Position numbers and translations under genes: made by a program. The notes below the pieces were generated by a model. The model ran no database searches. It saw only the letters and a list, made by a program, of their open reading frames with translations, and was not told the origin of the DNA. A DNA stretch of 64,000 bases from Syncephalis plumigaleata (taxonomy: Eukaryota; Zoopagomycota; Zoopagomycetes; Zoopagales; Piptocephalidaceae), in contig JAIXMF010000009.1 in assembly GCA_025201365.1 (NCBI GenBank), positions 905,485 through 969,484 of the forward strand, written 5' to 3'. The first letter of the stretch is position 1. Each line of letters starts with the position of its first letter. Below, in pieces: positions 49,496-62,135 of this stretch.

Positions 49496-50937
49496 CTAGA
49501 TAGTTGTCTGATCCAAATGCGTGTCAATACTCTTTAGTCGAAGGAAAACATCGCAGCCATAGCCGGGTAGAGATAGTAGTTGAAGATTGCCACCGAAATA
49601 TCTTGCATAGATTAAGGTCATTGGTAATCCTATTCATGTATACATGTAGAAAGAATGACAATTAGTATAACTATATTAATAACAACTTGAGATACTTACC
49701 AAATCCCAAACCGGCTTATTATTATTAATAAATGCATTGTCAGTATTAGTATTAGTATTACAAAGTGTAGTTATATAGCTCACCCATAGGTCCACCTACA
49801 CCCGTCTGTATAGCCAGTCTAGTCTGTGTACTAAAGATGTTATCTAATGGCGTGTTCTCCTCTGGACCATCTGGTTCTACTGTACTGTAAGAGTAGTCGA
49901 ATACGCTTGATAATTGATCACCTGGAATGCCGCCACCTTGATCACGTACACGAATGCCGATATCATCTGCATCACGACTTACCGTAATCTGAATGGGTGG
50001 ATGATCTGTACGTCCTATACGCTCACTGTGCTCAACTGTAGCACGATAGGCATTCTTAAGCAGTTCACAGGCAATATACTCGAGATGCACGGGTATATAG
50101 TGAAATGACACATCAGTCTGTCCATCAATGACGTGTTCAGGTGCAGAGCCGTAATTAATCTCGCATAAACTTTTAACGAATTTTGCACATCGCTCTAGCA
50201 TCTGCACCGGTTTCAATTGTGTGTCAACAATGCCTATATAGCCGGCATTCGGTTGATGTAAAGCGATATAATGCTCGGCAATAAGACGAATACTAATACG
50301 CGCGTGAATCATATCATCGAGAAATTCCTTGACCTCTAATCGGTTCAAATACTGTTTTGATTCCAAGAAACCTAATAATATGCCATATGAACATCAACAA
50401 ACGTAAGTATGTAGCTAATAGATGTTTACCACGCGCTAGAATGGGAATGGCATCGGCGTGTTTAGCGGTGAGATCCAGTAGCATAGTCGTGAATGCCTCA
50501 TCATCCGATCGGTTCTCCATGGGCGGTAGTACGCGTAGTTTCTCGAAGGAGTCATAGTAGAGCTGATGCACCTGTTGGATATAAGGATTCGTGCCAACAA
50601 TAAATGGCAAACGCTGAAATGCTACGACACGTCGTGCCATACGCACCGGTAATTCCTTTTGAACAAATTGAGCCACTCGTATAAGGGACGTATCGTCTAA
50701 TGGCGGTTTACCAAATTGTAATAATTCACGTAATGTTACAGGGACGCATTCCTTCACCGCATACTAGATTCAATAATGTATGTATATATCAGTATATATC
50801 AGTATATGAGTATTGGTTGTATGGATTAGTAAAGGATGGGCGCTTACCTGTTTCACTGCCATTACATTGTAGTGACATTTTAGTAGTTGTGGCGTGCGTG
50901 TCTTTAATAAGCGAGTATAAAACAGTAATGGCGGCAT
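49496..50937 (-). CDS. BCKDK: Mitochondrial branched-chain alpha-ketoacid dehydrogenase kinase-like protein
   Basis: This family of mitochondrial GHKL protein kinases inactivates dehydrogenase complexes by serine phosphorylation. Exon 1 (from 50937) encodes a basic presequence ([20 protein letters not shown]). The N-terminal helical domain ([35 protein letters not shown]) resembles BCKDK more than PDK, since PDKs lack the [10 protein letters not shown]-type segment. The ATP-binding half has the N box [12 protein letters not shown] (near 50050), the G1 box [10 protein letters not shown] (near 49930), and the G2 box [16 protein letters not shown] (near 49650). The tail [16 protein letters not shown] follows the family. 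About five exons. The PDK alternative cannot be fully excluded. Confidence 0.87.
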
Positions 50938-51989
50938 TGGTTAATAATAGATTTCTAACTAGATTGACCAAGATAAAAGAAAGAGAGAGAGAGAAGGTTA
51001 AGGAGTTTACGCAAATATCGATGGCTGACTATTATGTATGACATACAAGAAAGAAAGGTGGGAATATATACTCGTTTCTTTTTGGGATTGCTTACTGTTT
51101 TAGCTTGAACATTACCGATTGTTGCTCTTTAGTATGGTATAGAACAATGTCATCTACAATTCAGATACTATGTCTAGTAGTATGAAGCCACCTCTTTATT
51201 TCTGATATGCTAGTCTGCTATGAATGCAATCATCATTATATCTCGAGTGGATATGCATATATCACGTGACGTTATTTGTTTACATCTTGAAACACCGTCG
51301 ACGCGTATTATCTAACAGCATATTTAGAGATGCAGCATGACGTGTATGCCGTATCTATCGCATCATACAAGTAGCATGTATGCTTAGAGAACTCTATTGA
51401 CATGTAGCAGATGGTGTGACCTAGAAAACAATGATACGGAAGCAGATTATAGTTAATGAATGATCAGTCTGGTATAACTGTGTATTTGGCTGTCCTTACC
51501 CATTCACTCACTCACTCACTCACTTTCTTTCATTCTTGTGTTTTGTTTACTGTATGCTATTATCGTTGCACATCAGAAAGTTGTATCTGATCTATTTATT
51601 CTAATTATTCCAAAGCATATAGCAAAGCTTGTCTATTCGCTTTAGTATACGTGCCTTACACTTGTGAGCAATAGCAAACTAGCCACTCGACTATTTGTTA
51701 TTGTTTTGATCCAGCGCTATTCTGGTTCAGTTTCCGAACACACTCTAGAGCTTTAGTCTATTACTACAATCCCTCCTTTATTACTACTTGTCGAGCATAC
51801 TCGTATTATGCTTGTATTGCCATATTCAATGTAAGTGACAAGCCTGTCTGTGATTTGAAAGCGTATCGTCAAGTGTGTGTGTGTGTTTACTGATATGATG
51901 CATGATTATCCTCTGCTCTTTATTATTGCCGCACCTTGTGGTTCAGCAGTATTCACCAGTCATTTAGTACAACCACTCCGCACTAGACC
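50938..51989. promoter_or_regulatory. Divergent intergenic region, BCKDK / disordered protein gene
   Basis: 1.05 kb between outward-facing starts. Contains a CAC(T/G) repeat at 51508-51526 (CACTCACTCACTCACTCACT), a TG run at 51880, and a T-rich stretch near 51070. No coding exon recognised. Confidence 0.35.
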
Positions 51990-54456
51990 ATGTTTTCCTG
52001 GCAACAAAAGAAGCTGCCGCAACGACAACGCGAGCCGTGTCTGGCTCTAACTCGTCGTATGCGATTCAAGATCTCGCTCTTGTCGACAATGAGCATACTC
52101 AAGAAGAAGCCGGTGACAGCCATGCGACACACGCTACAAACATTAAAGGACGGTGTGGCTAGTCTACCCACTGCGATGAAATCATCATCATCTACTCCAA
52201 CACAACAATCGATCAAGCAGTCATGCACATTGTCTCATACCATCAAGACACCTGCTCATGATGACGTGCTAACCATGCAAGCATCAATCGACTCTTCTAC
52301 TCCCATTGCAACTGCCGACACGTCCATCGATGGTCAAGCGGACAACATTGTCGAGCTGCCTCCTCCATTCTCTTCTTCATCAATGCCATCGACACCAACA
52401 GCGCAGCGACAATCAACATCACCCAAACTACCGTCTGCTTTCTGCACACCAACCAAGAGCAATAAGAAGCGGCTCTCTGCTGATGATGCGATCATTGATC
52501 AGCTGACTTCTCCTGCCTTCAACAATGCCTGTATCACATCATCATCATCATCATCAAGTCCTGGCATGCTGATGTGGCCATTCGATGAGACATCATCCAA
52601 TACGAAGGAGCAGATGAGCAAGAAGCAGACTGTTGATGCAACTTCATCAAGTCCTCTACTCGTATCTTCACCCACTATGAAGACACAAGCCACATTAGAT
52701 CTGCTTGAATTGCCATTCTTCACTGAGGCATCTCCTATTATTGCTATGAAGCAAGATAGTAAGAAGTCAGCAAGTAATGAACCCTCTCCTTCTCCTTCTC
52801 CTTCTTCTATCAGCAATGAGGAACAGACCAACAAAGCATTGTCTCCTATCCGATGCACATTACCATCTCCTGATATCGGTAATACGACATCAAATGTTCA
52901 AATACCATCATCGCCAACACCTGCATTGCAACATTCAGCGAATGCATCTGCACTATGGATTGCCAATGATGAGTGCACAAAGACGTCGACATCTAGCAAG
53001 TCTAAACTCCTGTCCTTCTCTAATAAGAAGAGCAATATGATGTCGAATCCTCGTACACCATTGTCACCACTCGCACTTGCCAATAATACCAAGAAGCAAT
53101 CTGTCACTAATGTATTGGTATCAAACAAGACTCCCCCACCAACTAGTGCCAAAGCGGCATCGACATCATCATCCACATCTAAGCATGCTTCATTGACCAA
53201 CAAGTCAAATGTACCTGCAAAGAATACGTTCAAGGCACCAGCACCCATATCAAAACGTAAACGAAATGGGAATAGCTCGAATGATAGTAGTAAGGTATGT
53301 ATTAATACTCTTCTTCTTCATGATATTGTCACAAGTAGTTATTAATCATAGCTCTATTAGATATCACCGACCTATAACATCGAGAATTACTTCATCAAGA
53401 GTAAAGCAGCATCAATCAATGAAGGAACGGCTAAGAAGAAGGAGAATACAACAACAACAACTTCTTCATTAGCCAGTTCATTGCAAAAGACCGCATTCCG
53501 CTCTACACCATCACTATTCTGCTCAGCCACATCTGAATCGACAACGAAAAAGGATGCCGATGGTTTCTGCCGTCCACCCAGCATCAAGCGTAAGCGTAGC
53601 GGCATCGAGGACAATGCTCAGTCCTGTTCATTCTTGAAGCGTAAGGTGCTGCCATTAGCAACTCGCTCGCACACCATGCCAAATCCATCAACATCCAATG
53701 ACAGTGACGATGATGTATTCCTATCAGCATCAGCATCACCGCAACAACGACAACGACGAGATACACGACGATTAAGCTCACCTCAACTGGGACTGAATGA
53801 GCAAGTAATGCGAAAACGCACTCGTGTCTCTGTGCATACCAATGGTGGCATCCACAAGCCTCGTTATGCTGAGCGTTCCTTGAGCGAGTCAGCAGTGAAT
53901 CACATCGGTGCTTGTCATAGCAGTGCACCACACACACCACCTTCTACTCGACGCTGTTCATCGCCATCCAATTCCATCGAGTCTACGAAGAATGCTACAG
54001 AGTCGCAAGAACAGCCATCGTCCACCACCTCACAAACGATCGTTCATGGATCCGATTCATTCATGTCGCCCATGTCGCGTCGTATCATTGCTGCAGCTGG
54101 CATGCGTCGATTTGGCGAGACCATGCCAATGGACATGCTCAAATCCAACCTGGTTAATGTAAGTATGATGCAATCTATGCTTCTAGTTCATGTGCTCATT
54201 CCTGTTCCATTAGCCATTCCTTTAAACCTTACTCCAATCATAGGACTGTCATCAGGATCAATGTATACTCATCACTGTTATTCGCAGGACTGGCTCTCAC
54301 CATTGTGAGGGACGGGCTAGCATTTTAGTAGTGGCACAACTGTCGACTACATTGATCAAGGAATGCAGACTTGCTTTCAGCAATGTGGATACTTTATTCC
54401 ATTACGATATAGGTTACAACAACAATCATACAAAGCGGGACCAATTCTTGTTATAA
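51990..54456 (+). CDS. Ser/Thr/Pro-rich disordered protein of unknown function
   Basis: I do not recognise the family. Exons 51990-53294, 53361-54158 and 54244-54456 join in frame to about 771 residues; the last exon is the least certain. The N-terminus is basic (MFSWQQKKLPQRQRE). Most of the chain is Ser/Thr/Pro-rich and predicted disordered, with many SP and TP pairs that could be CDK or MAPK sites (PSTPTAQRQSTSPKLPSAF). Lys/Arg clusters (ISKRKRNG, IKRKRSG, MRKRTRVS) look like nuclear signals. Exon 2 opens with ISPTYNIENYFIKS, which resembles a PCNA-binding box lacking the usual Gln. A more ordered patch (PMSRRIIAAAGMRRFGETMP) lies near the end of exon 2. A nuclear, phospho-regulated role is inference only. 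Confidence 0.65.
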
Positions 54457-55053
54457 TAAGAAACGGGCTAGCTATCATAGATTGCTGTGGCAATCATTTA
54501 GTAATTAGAAACAGTATTTATATTGTGTTGTCGCCTTATCCACCATTCATCATCAACCTTGTATACATTTGTAATCTTTTCTTGTATGCATATTAATGTT
54601 ATACCGTAGTTTCTTTCCATCAGTTACTTTCCGTTACCCTAATCACTCACCTATTTCAAGCATGTACTTGCTAATGTTCACTACTTTAATACATGCTGCT
54701 ATTATTGCTTATCATTCTAGATGAGCAGCTGTATCGTCTATCTGTTTCAACCCTTTACTCTTATACCCTAATAAATGACAATAGAATAGAACATTATAAC
54801 ATTATAACACGCAATATACTTGAATATAATATATAGATAGAAAGATAGTAAAGATAAGTCACAATAGAATACACAAATTGTATAGTGAAATGTATTTAGA
54901 ATGCTCAATTTGGTAGCAATTATTCGATTTCCTTTCAATTTTACTCACAGTTACAAGGTTGCTAGTAGCCTTTATTACTTCAATTATCTATTGTCCCTGA
55001 CATAACGTGGCAGATAGCCTTGCTTTGTTTCTATCTCTTATTTATTGTTTAGT
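54457..55053. other. Spacer before MTHFS gene
   Basis: 597 bases, AT-rich, with AATAAA at 54771 that could end the upstream transcript. No gene seen. Confidence 0.4.
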
Positions 55054-56106
55054 ATGAATGCTTCTGTTCAATCGTTGAAGAAGATACTGCGTAAAGAGTT
55101 GCGTAGTCGATTGCAATCAGTGTCGCCGACTATATAGCAGCTGAATGTAAGCTATATAGATAGTTGTATAGTATTGACCAGAGATGACACAGTTTGCTTA
55201 TTTATATTGTATTAGCTAGCAGTGTCAAGACAAAACTATTTGGACTGCCTATTTATCAGCGTAGTAACGTATTAGCATTTATATAAGTATGGCTGGCGAG
55301 ATAGAAACTCATTCCATTATCGAGGATATCTTGGCTACAGGTAATTGATGCTAGATTTATTCTAGCTATTGGCATGATGTACATCGAATGACTTATTTAT
55401 TTATACATTTATATGAATATTATGTGATAGGTCGATCCTGCTATATTCCACGATGGCAACATGATACTATGGAAATGGTATTGCTAACATCGGTCGAGGA
55501 CTTTAGAACCTGCCACTCAACAATTGGAATATACCAGAGCCACGTCATGATGAACCACGAGAGAATGGTAACTAGCATAGATATATATATATATTACGCG
55601 TAACATAGTAGTAATGATGGTGATGATAGCATTTGATACGGGCGGTCTAGATCTAGTTATTATGCCAGGTAAGCTATAATAGAAGTAAACATATGATGAC
55701 TATTCATTAATGGCTGCTTGCTCATTAGGACTCGCTTTTGATCGACAGGGTAATCGATTGGGACATGGTAAAGGGTAAGGATATTACTGTATATTGCATT
55801 AGTGACATAGTGTCTTACATTAAGGCATCTAGTTACTATGATCGCTTTATTGAACAGTGCGAAAAGTATAGTGAAAGCACAGGACAACCTATGCCACCTA
55901 CTGGTAAGTTATCTACCATTGCTGTGATTCTAGTTAGTCTTCAGTTTATTTATTGATATATATGTATGCATGTATGTATAGTGGCACTAGCACTATCGGC
56001 TCAAGTGGTTGATGATCCTCTACCGTGTAATCAATTGGATAGACGACCTGACTGTATTCTGACACCAACAGAGGAGATTATGCAAGCAAATTGGCAAAAC
56101 AAGTAA
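55054..56106 (+). CDS. FAU1: 5-formyltetrahydrofolate cyclo-ligase
   Basis: The enzyme converts 5-formyl-THF to 5,10-methenyl-THF using ATP and is the only route back from that folate store. Exon 1 gives MNASVQSLKKILRKELRSRL. Later pieces follow the family: TKLFGLPIYQRSNVLAF, SMAGEIETHSIIEDILATG, CYIPRWQHDTMEMVLLTS, LPLNNWNIPEPRHDEPREN, FDTGGLDLVIMPGLAFDRQ, GNRLGHGKG, YYDRFIEQCEKYSESTGQ and CILTPTEEIMQANWQNK. The GRLGxGKGYYD-type motif binds ATP phosphate. Apparent one-base losses near 55125, 55280 and 55515 break the frame; each is repaired by one base without losing conserved residues. At least six exons. Confidence 0.88.
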
Positions 56107-56262
56107 CGAAATAAATCTACGATTATTATTCACCGTTCATGATCTACAGGCTTTTTCTTTTTCTTTTGAATCGACACAATCGCTTCCTTTCCTTTCCCTT
56201 CTGAGATTCGGTTCTCTTTTTCATATCAGAGTAATTTCTCTTTATTCCTTTGGTTGATTATC

Positions 56263-56736
56263 ATGTTTGGCGCATTTCATGGTAGTCTAGTTGCACGCGG
56301 TGGTCTCTTATGGCAAGTAACGACATAGGCGTGTTATCCCGATAGCCGTATATTAACTGCGTGTCTATACTGGCTATTGGCTATATAGGAAGATACCTTA
56401 TCGTATGTCACAAACCCGCAAAGCTAATTTGCGCAAACGACTTCGAGCAGTCGATGATGTAATACGCGTTCTTTCAGAGACGGGTGTTCAGTGCAAGGCA
56501 TTGGTAAATATTGGTGTATTTGTAGGGTGACTACTACGTATTGGATACTTATACTATTGTGTGGATTATGATTCGTGTAGGAGAGAGCGAAGCAATTGCC
56601 AAAGGAATCGGAAATGACACCACGCGACAAATATAGTATATTCTCGAGTATTGACGCTGGTTATCGTAAGAGTGTACATAAAGTGGCGAAATACACTAAA
56701 ACACCTGTTCCACGCACCTCACCACCTGGATTCTAA
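56263..56736 (+). CDS. MRPL31: Mitochondrial ribosomal protein mL60
   Basis: mL60 is a fungal-type protein of the mitochondrial large ribosomal subunit. Exons 56263-56316, 56393-56503 and 56581-56736 join to 106 residues. The pattern matches the yeast protein along its length: MFGAFHGSLVARGGLLWQIP, then RMSQTRKANLRKRLRAVDDV, CKALERAKQLPKESEMTPRD, KYSIFSSIDAGYRKSVHKV and a final TSPPGF. The acceptor after AGGAAG (56391-56392) was chosen over the nearby TATAG because only it keeps the frame. The start fits the family N-terminus. No frame break. Confidence 0.88.
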
Positions 56737-56817
56737 GCAGAGACACGCGCGCGCATGACAATGATAATTCATTTAACAGATAAAACACAATATTTTATTT
56801 CAATAGTGATTGATACG

Positions 56818-58480
56818 CTATGTAGTAGCATTGGATAGTTGTTGCTGTGCCAGTTGCTGTGTAATAATAGGTTTGGTAGAGAATGGTGTACTATATACAT
56901 GATGGGATAGAATGGATTAGAGCTGAATGGTCATATTATTCATGTATATACTTACCGACAAGTAGTGCAAATGTCCATAGTGTCACAAAAAACTAAAGGA
57001 AATACGCATGATTGTGTTAACGTCGTAATTGATGATAGAATTGATTCAGTGTAGACATTATAGATTATAGCGTGTTACTTACTCGACAGACACACGGAAC
57101 AAACGTAGCCTACGCTAATGATACGACGATGACAGAAACATGCTGCACGGAAATCGACATCCTCTCGATTGGGCAGATATAGGTTCTCTCGTAATTGAAC
57201 GTCTGATAAGAAGGCACTCTACAGCATATAAAAGCATACTCATCTCGTGTTACTGGTGTAATGCGCTAAGACAAGTCGAGTGTACTACTTACGAGTAAAT
57301 ATTGTAGGAGGGCACCCGGACGCTCGATGGTGAAGTGTAGTCCACCTGTGATGTGAGCCGCTTGACGTAGGAATACACCACGTCCACTGTGTAGTTTACA
57401 TACATCTACTGATACATTCTAGAGTCGTTTCATTAGCAATGATCAGTTATTATTGAGATACACGATTGATTATTATAGCTAATACTTACTGATCGCTGAG
57501 CAGAGAATATACAATTCATCAGCGGTGTATATTGAGAGGGCACATCCTCTGATGCTGAAATAATTAGGGCTCGTGGTTGCCAACGTACACCCGGATTACT
57601 CTTTAGTGCTCGATTTGTATCTACGCAATCATTAGCATGGTTTACTCGCATCATCTAGCCTATCTCGTATACTGACAACAAAGAACTATGGATAGTGCAC
57701 CGCAATAGAGGGACCTGTTTCAATGATAGAAGTCATTCATTACAGCTGGTTAGTGCATACTTGCCTATTTATCTACATACATGAATTGGTAGCATTGTTA
57801 ATTACCTGCATTCGAGGCGAGTTCCATTGCTCCGATGCTGTAAATAATCGCTGCATTCTAGACCATATTTGCTGGTTCATCTCGTTGAATGGAGGGTAGA
57901 TACGGTCTTTTACTTGTTGATTCTCGCCGTCTACCTCCATCATGACCACTTCTGTGATTGCTTTCGTATCAGCATTGCTATTGCTACTATTGCTGTGTTG
58001 CTGGTCATCTGTCGGTGTAGCTGCACTATCGTATAATACATGACTATATATATATATATTAATAAAGTAGCACAATGCAGGATTTGTTATGATCAATTAA
58101 AGTATAAACTACAACAACTGTATTATTACCTGTGACCTGGATGTGCTGCTAATACCAGTAAACGATTTCGTGTATCAAGAGCCATAAATGAATTTAGAAA
58201 CACTAAAAGTTGGCGTAATGCCTTAGTAAACACAGCCACTCCAGCTTGAGGCGTATGGCTATTGCTGCTGCTGTTGCTGCCGCTATTTGCTTGATTCTGG
58301 TGATCGAGACGCGTCCATCCTAGTGGATTCGTGTCTATAATCACGGCCAGTAGACTAGGCTCGTCTTTACATACGACACAGACATTGTACCATACGGTTA
58401 TCATTATTGACTTGTTAATACACATATACATATACATATATATATACAAGTAAATATTTACCATTAGTGAGCGTGGTCAT
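56818..58480 (-). CDS. TFB4: TFIIH core subunit Tfb4 (p34/GTF2H3)
   Basis: Tfb4 is a structural subunit of TFIIH in transcription initiation and nucleotide excision repair; its VWA-like domain contacts Ssl1/p44. The start ATG at 58480 opens a short exon (MTTLTN). Then come [17 protein letters not shown] (near 58340), [20 protein letters not shown] (near 58170), [20 protein letters not shown] (near 57560), [19 protein letters not shown] (near 57370), LLQYLLSAFL (near 57300), and the zinc-finger end [30 protein letters not shown]. An Asn/Ser-repeat insert lies near 58270. About seven exons; the last ends with a Gln-rich tail at 56818. No frame break noticed. Confidence 0.9.
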
Positions 58481-58881
58481 TGTACAGACTATTACGATTA
58501 CGATTACTGCGCTACTCAATAATAGCCACAATTGGTATTATGAAGAGTGTCAAAAAAGAGAAGTTTATCCGAGAAACGTCTCCCTAACAATTGTCGAATC
58601 GATTACGGCCACGTTTAATTGGACATTTCTTTAATTCAATGCCAGGAACTGTAAAGGCTTTTTTAGAGCAAGTGGCGCTGATATCGACAACTCTCACTTC
58701 AGTCATCTCTATCCTCATACTACAGTATACCTTTATTTCTAGTTGATTATCATACTACGTGCCTTATCTATTCTGCATCTTGATCGCAGCTACTCCTACT
58801 TCTTCGTTCCACTCCTCTCTTTTAAACCTATCTTACGTACTACTGACCGGTAGAATAGTAGTTGAAGCTTAGCAAGTTAAC
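58481..58881. promoter_or_regulatory. Divergent promoter, TFB4 / LHS1
   Basis: 401 bases between outward-facing starts, with pyrimidine-rich stretches near 58790-58830 upstream of LHS1. CCACG at 58609 and ACGTG at 58748 resemble parts of unfolded-protein-response elements, but no complete element is present. Confidence 0.35.
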
Positions 58882-61800
58882 ATGCGAGTGAATGCCGTGT
58901 CGTTGTCGGCACTGCTGGCCGGTCTCACGGCAACTGTGACACTGTCAGGCCTGGCTAATGCCGCTGCCGTAGTGGGTATTGACTACGGACAGGAGTGGTA
59001 TAAGGTAGCACTGGTTAAACGGGGTATTCCGTTGGACTTGGTACTTAATCGCGATTCAAAGCGTAAAACCGCGAGTGTACTCACCTTACGCAATGGAGAA
59101 CGGAGCTACGGCTCGGATGCACTTAGTTTAGTAAGTTATCGCGTAGTATATGAAGGAGTAAACGGTTTACTAACCAATTGAATTGTACTACTATTACTCC
59201 TGCTACTTTTGTTATTACTAGGTGACACGTTACCCGACGAATACGTTCAGAGAGTTGAAACAGATCTTTGGCCGGAGTTTCGACGACCAAGTGTGTCACG
59301 AGTATCGTGAAGCGCACGTCAATCATATGGTGCCAGTCAGCAACACCACCGTAGCTTTCCGTCTAGAGGAGCAAACCGATCCTAGTGATCCACCTTATAC
59401 GGTGGCGGAACTTGTTGCCATGCAATTGGAAGAAGCGAATCGACAAGCCTCCGCCACGGCCAACGAGCCTGTTCGTGATTGTGTCATTGCCGTGCCCTCG
59501 TACTTCTCGCCTACCGAACGACAAACGATCATCGATGCGGCAGAACTGGCCAACTTCCGTGTACTGCAAGTGATCAATGATGGTGCGGCCGTTGCCTTGA
59601 ATTACGCCATGTCGCGTAGCTTTAACGAGACGCCCGAGTATCATATCATGTTCGACATGGGTGCAGCGAGTACCACGGTCACTGTAGCGTCCTATCGTAG
59701 TGTATCCGTCAAGGATGTTGGCAAGTATCTTAAGAATGTGCCACAAGTGCAAATCCACGGTCTTGCCTATAATCGCTATCTCGGCGGTGGTACCATCGAT
59801 CAACGACTACGTCAACACTTGGTGAAGCTATTTACTGAATCCGTCAAGGGTGTCGACAAGCCTATAGAAAGCGATCCACGCTCGATGAATAGGCTGCTCA
59901 AGGAGGCAACACGCGTTAAGCAGATCCTAAGTGCTAATCAGGAGACAGCGGCATCGGTCGAGGGTCTACACGAGGGACACGACTTTAGAGCAAAGGTATC
60001 GCGCGAGACTCTCGAGAATATCATGGACGATATGCCGGGTCAAGTTACGGCCGTGGTCAACGAGGCACTCATGCGAGCGGGTATTCCTTTGGTAGGTAGC
60101 ATGTTATTCATTCTAATTAGTTGTGTTCACTGCGCTATTTACTTATGCTTGGCATTTAGAGTAACATTCAATCGATTCTCTTGATGGGCGGTGGAACACG
60201 TGTGCCATTGGTACAAGCAGCGCTAAAAGAGTTGGTTGGCGAGTAAGTAGATTGATATTATTGAGTTTAGCAGCAACGGTAGTCTAATGGATGCTTGTTG
60301 TTAGTCGCATTGCTCAAGGCATTAATAGCGATGAAGCGGTAGCGATGGGTGCGGCATTCCGCGGTGCCGGTAATCTTCGTCAACTTCGAGTCAAGGAGAT
60401 CCTCTTCAAGGATATGGTCTATTATCCTATTCAACTCGTGTATAGAAATGAACCATTAGAGGGTGAAGGTAAGCGAGTTTGAAATAGTTGTCAATGTGAT
60501 TGTTTACTGATGTTGATATGATGATCGATAATGATAGCGCAAGGCAAGCAAAAAACCATTACTCTCTATAAACGCGGTGCCACCACGGATGTCGAGAAGA
60601 CCGTTACGTTCCCTCATAAGCACGATTTTGAATTCGAAGCCAACTATGCACCTTACGCCGATGACAAGTAAGCGGTGTAGTAGCAGCTATTACTCGGAAT
60701 GCGCATGCTGACTATTGCTGTCTAGATTTGTTGGATCTACAGAAATTCTTCGCGCCAAGGTCACCGGAGTGGCGGAAGCATTAGTGGTGCCTGAAACTCA
60801 TAAGTTGCTAGAAGGCAAGGTTAAGGTGACGCTAAAGATCGGTGCCAAGGGTGAGTTGGTTATCGAGGAGGCATTCGTACAACTTGAGCTTGAATCGATT
60901 CCGGAAGAAAAATCAGGTAAGTTATTTGGGGAATAGCCGAGGAACAAACAAGGAAGCAGCAATAACACGGTGAATGTTATTGAACGTGTAGATGACAAAG
61001 CAAATAATAAAGAAGAGACCAAAGAAGGTGAAAGCAAGGAGAAGAAGGACGATAAGCCGAAGAAGGAACAGCGACGCGTGAAGCTAAACGTGCAAATCGA
61101 GTCAAAGGCCCAGCTTGGTTTGTCCGAGGAGACACGCAAGCAAGCGCAGGAGCGTATGGCTGCTTTGAATGAAGCTGACAAGCAGCATCACCTACTAGAG
61201 GAGGCTCGCGATGGACTCGAATCGTTTGTGTATCGTATTCGAGATCTGCTCGATGATGAGGCGTATCGTGCCGTAAGCACAGATGCGATACGGGAAGGAC
61301 TCCAGCAGAAGCTGTCCGAGATATCCGACTGGATCTACGACGATGGTAGTACGGCAGGAATTGATGTATTCCATGCTCGATTGGAGGAGCTACGCCAGGT
61401 ACACGATCCCATATTCGCACGTCGCCGTGAACATTTAGCACGACCAGATGCGGTGAAGGCACTCGAACAAGCCATGGAAAAGGCCGAGGAATTCGTCAAG
61501 GGAATCAAGGAGACAGCCGAGGAGTTACGCTACCATACTGAAGCGGAGCTGACGGATCTTGCCACGCAGGTCGACGAGGCACGCGCCTGGATTAAGCGGG
61601 AACTGGATGCGCAGACGGCGCTGGCCACCGATGCTGAGCCTACACTTTGGACGAAGGACATTAAAGCGCGTACTAAACAGTTGAAGGATGCACTCAAGAC
61701 TTTGGTGAAGAAGCCGCGTCCACCTAAACCGGCATCAGAACCAAAAGCGGAGACTGAGAAAAACGCCGACGATACCAGTGACTATGAGTCCACTAACAAC

Positions 61801-61914
61801 AAACAAGAAGAAACTAAGACCGAGACCAATGAGCCGGTCAATGAAGACCAGAAAAAATCGGACAAAGAGCCCGCCGATGAAACGTCCGCACCAACAAGTC
61901 ATGATGAACTCTAG
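58882..61914 (+). CDS. LHS1: ER lumenal Hsp70-family chaperone Lhs1/HYOU1 (GRP170)
   Basis: Lhs1/GRP170 is the large Hsp70 relative of the ER lumen that also acts as nucleotide exchange factor for BiP. Seven exons (58882-59130, 59222-60091, 60160-60242, 60305-60468, 60538-60667, 60726-60916, 60953-61914) join to 882 residues. The signal peptide runs MRVNAVSLSALLAGLTATVT to about Ala-28. The ATPase domain shows VVGIDYGQEWYKVALV, DCVIAVPSYFSPTERQTIID, VINDGAAVALNYAM, MFDMGAASTTVTVASYR and LLMGGGTRVPLVQ. A Lys/Glu-rich loop (near 61000-61080) and a long helical C-terminal domain follow, as in GRP170. The protein ends SHDEL, an HDEL-type retrieval signal. The intron at 60917-60952 would be only 36 bases, in frame, and removes a TAG. 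No other irregularity. Confidence 0.93.
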
Positions 61915-62135
61915 TTTATTATAAGAGGAATAAATCAATATACATTGCTTCTACGTAGTTCTTCTTCTACTACTATTGTTGCTATTTGTATGCAGCATAT
62001 ACAATGATATAACATGGTAATTCATTTATTTTACGTTTAAACGAGTGAAATTCCTCTGTACCATCCAAGAGTCTGTTAATATATTTGACGCGATTATTAC
62101 TAGCACACACACATACGCGCGCGCGTTATCGTCCT

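Noticed and set aside
59363-59803. 146-codon minus-strand open frame inside LHS1
   Set aside because: Antisense shadow of the Hsp70 ATPase exon.
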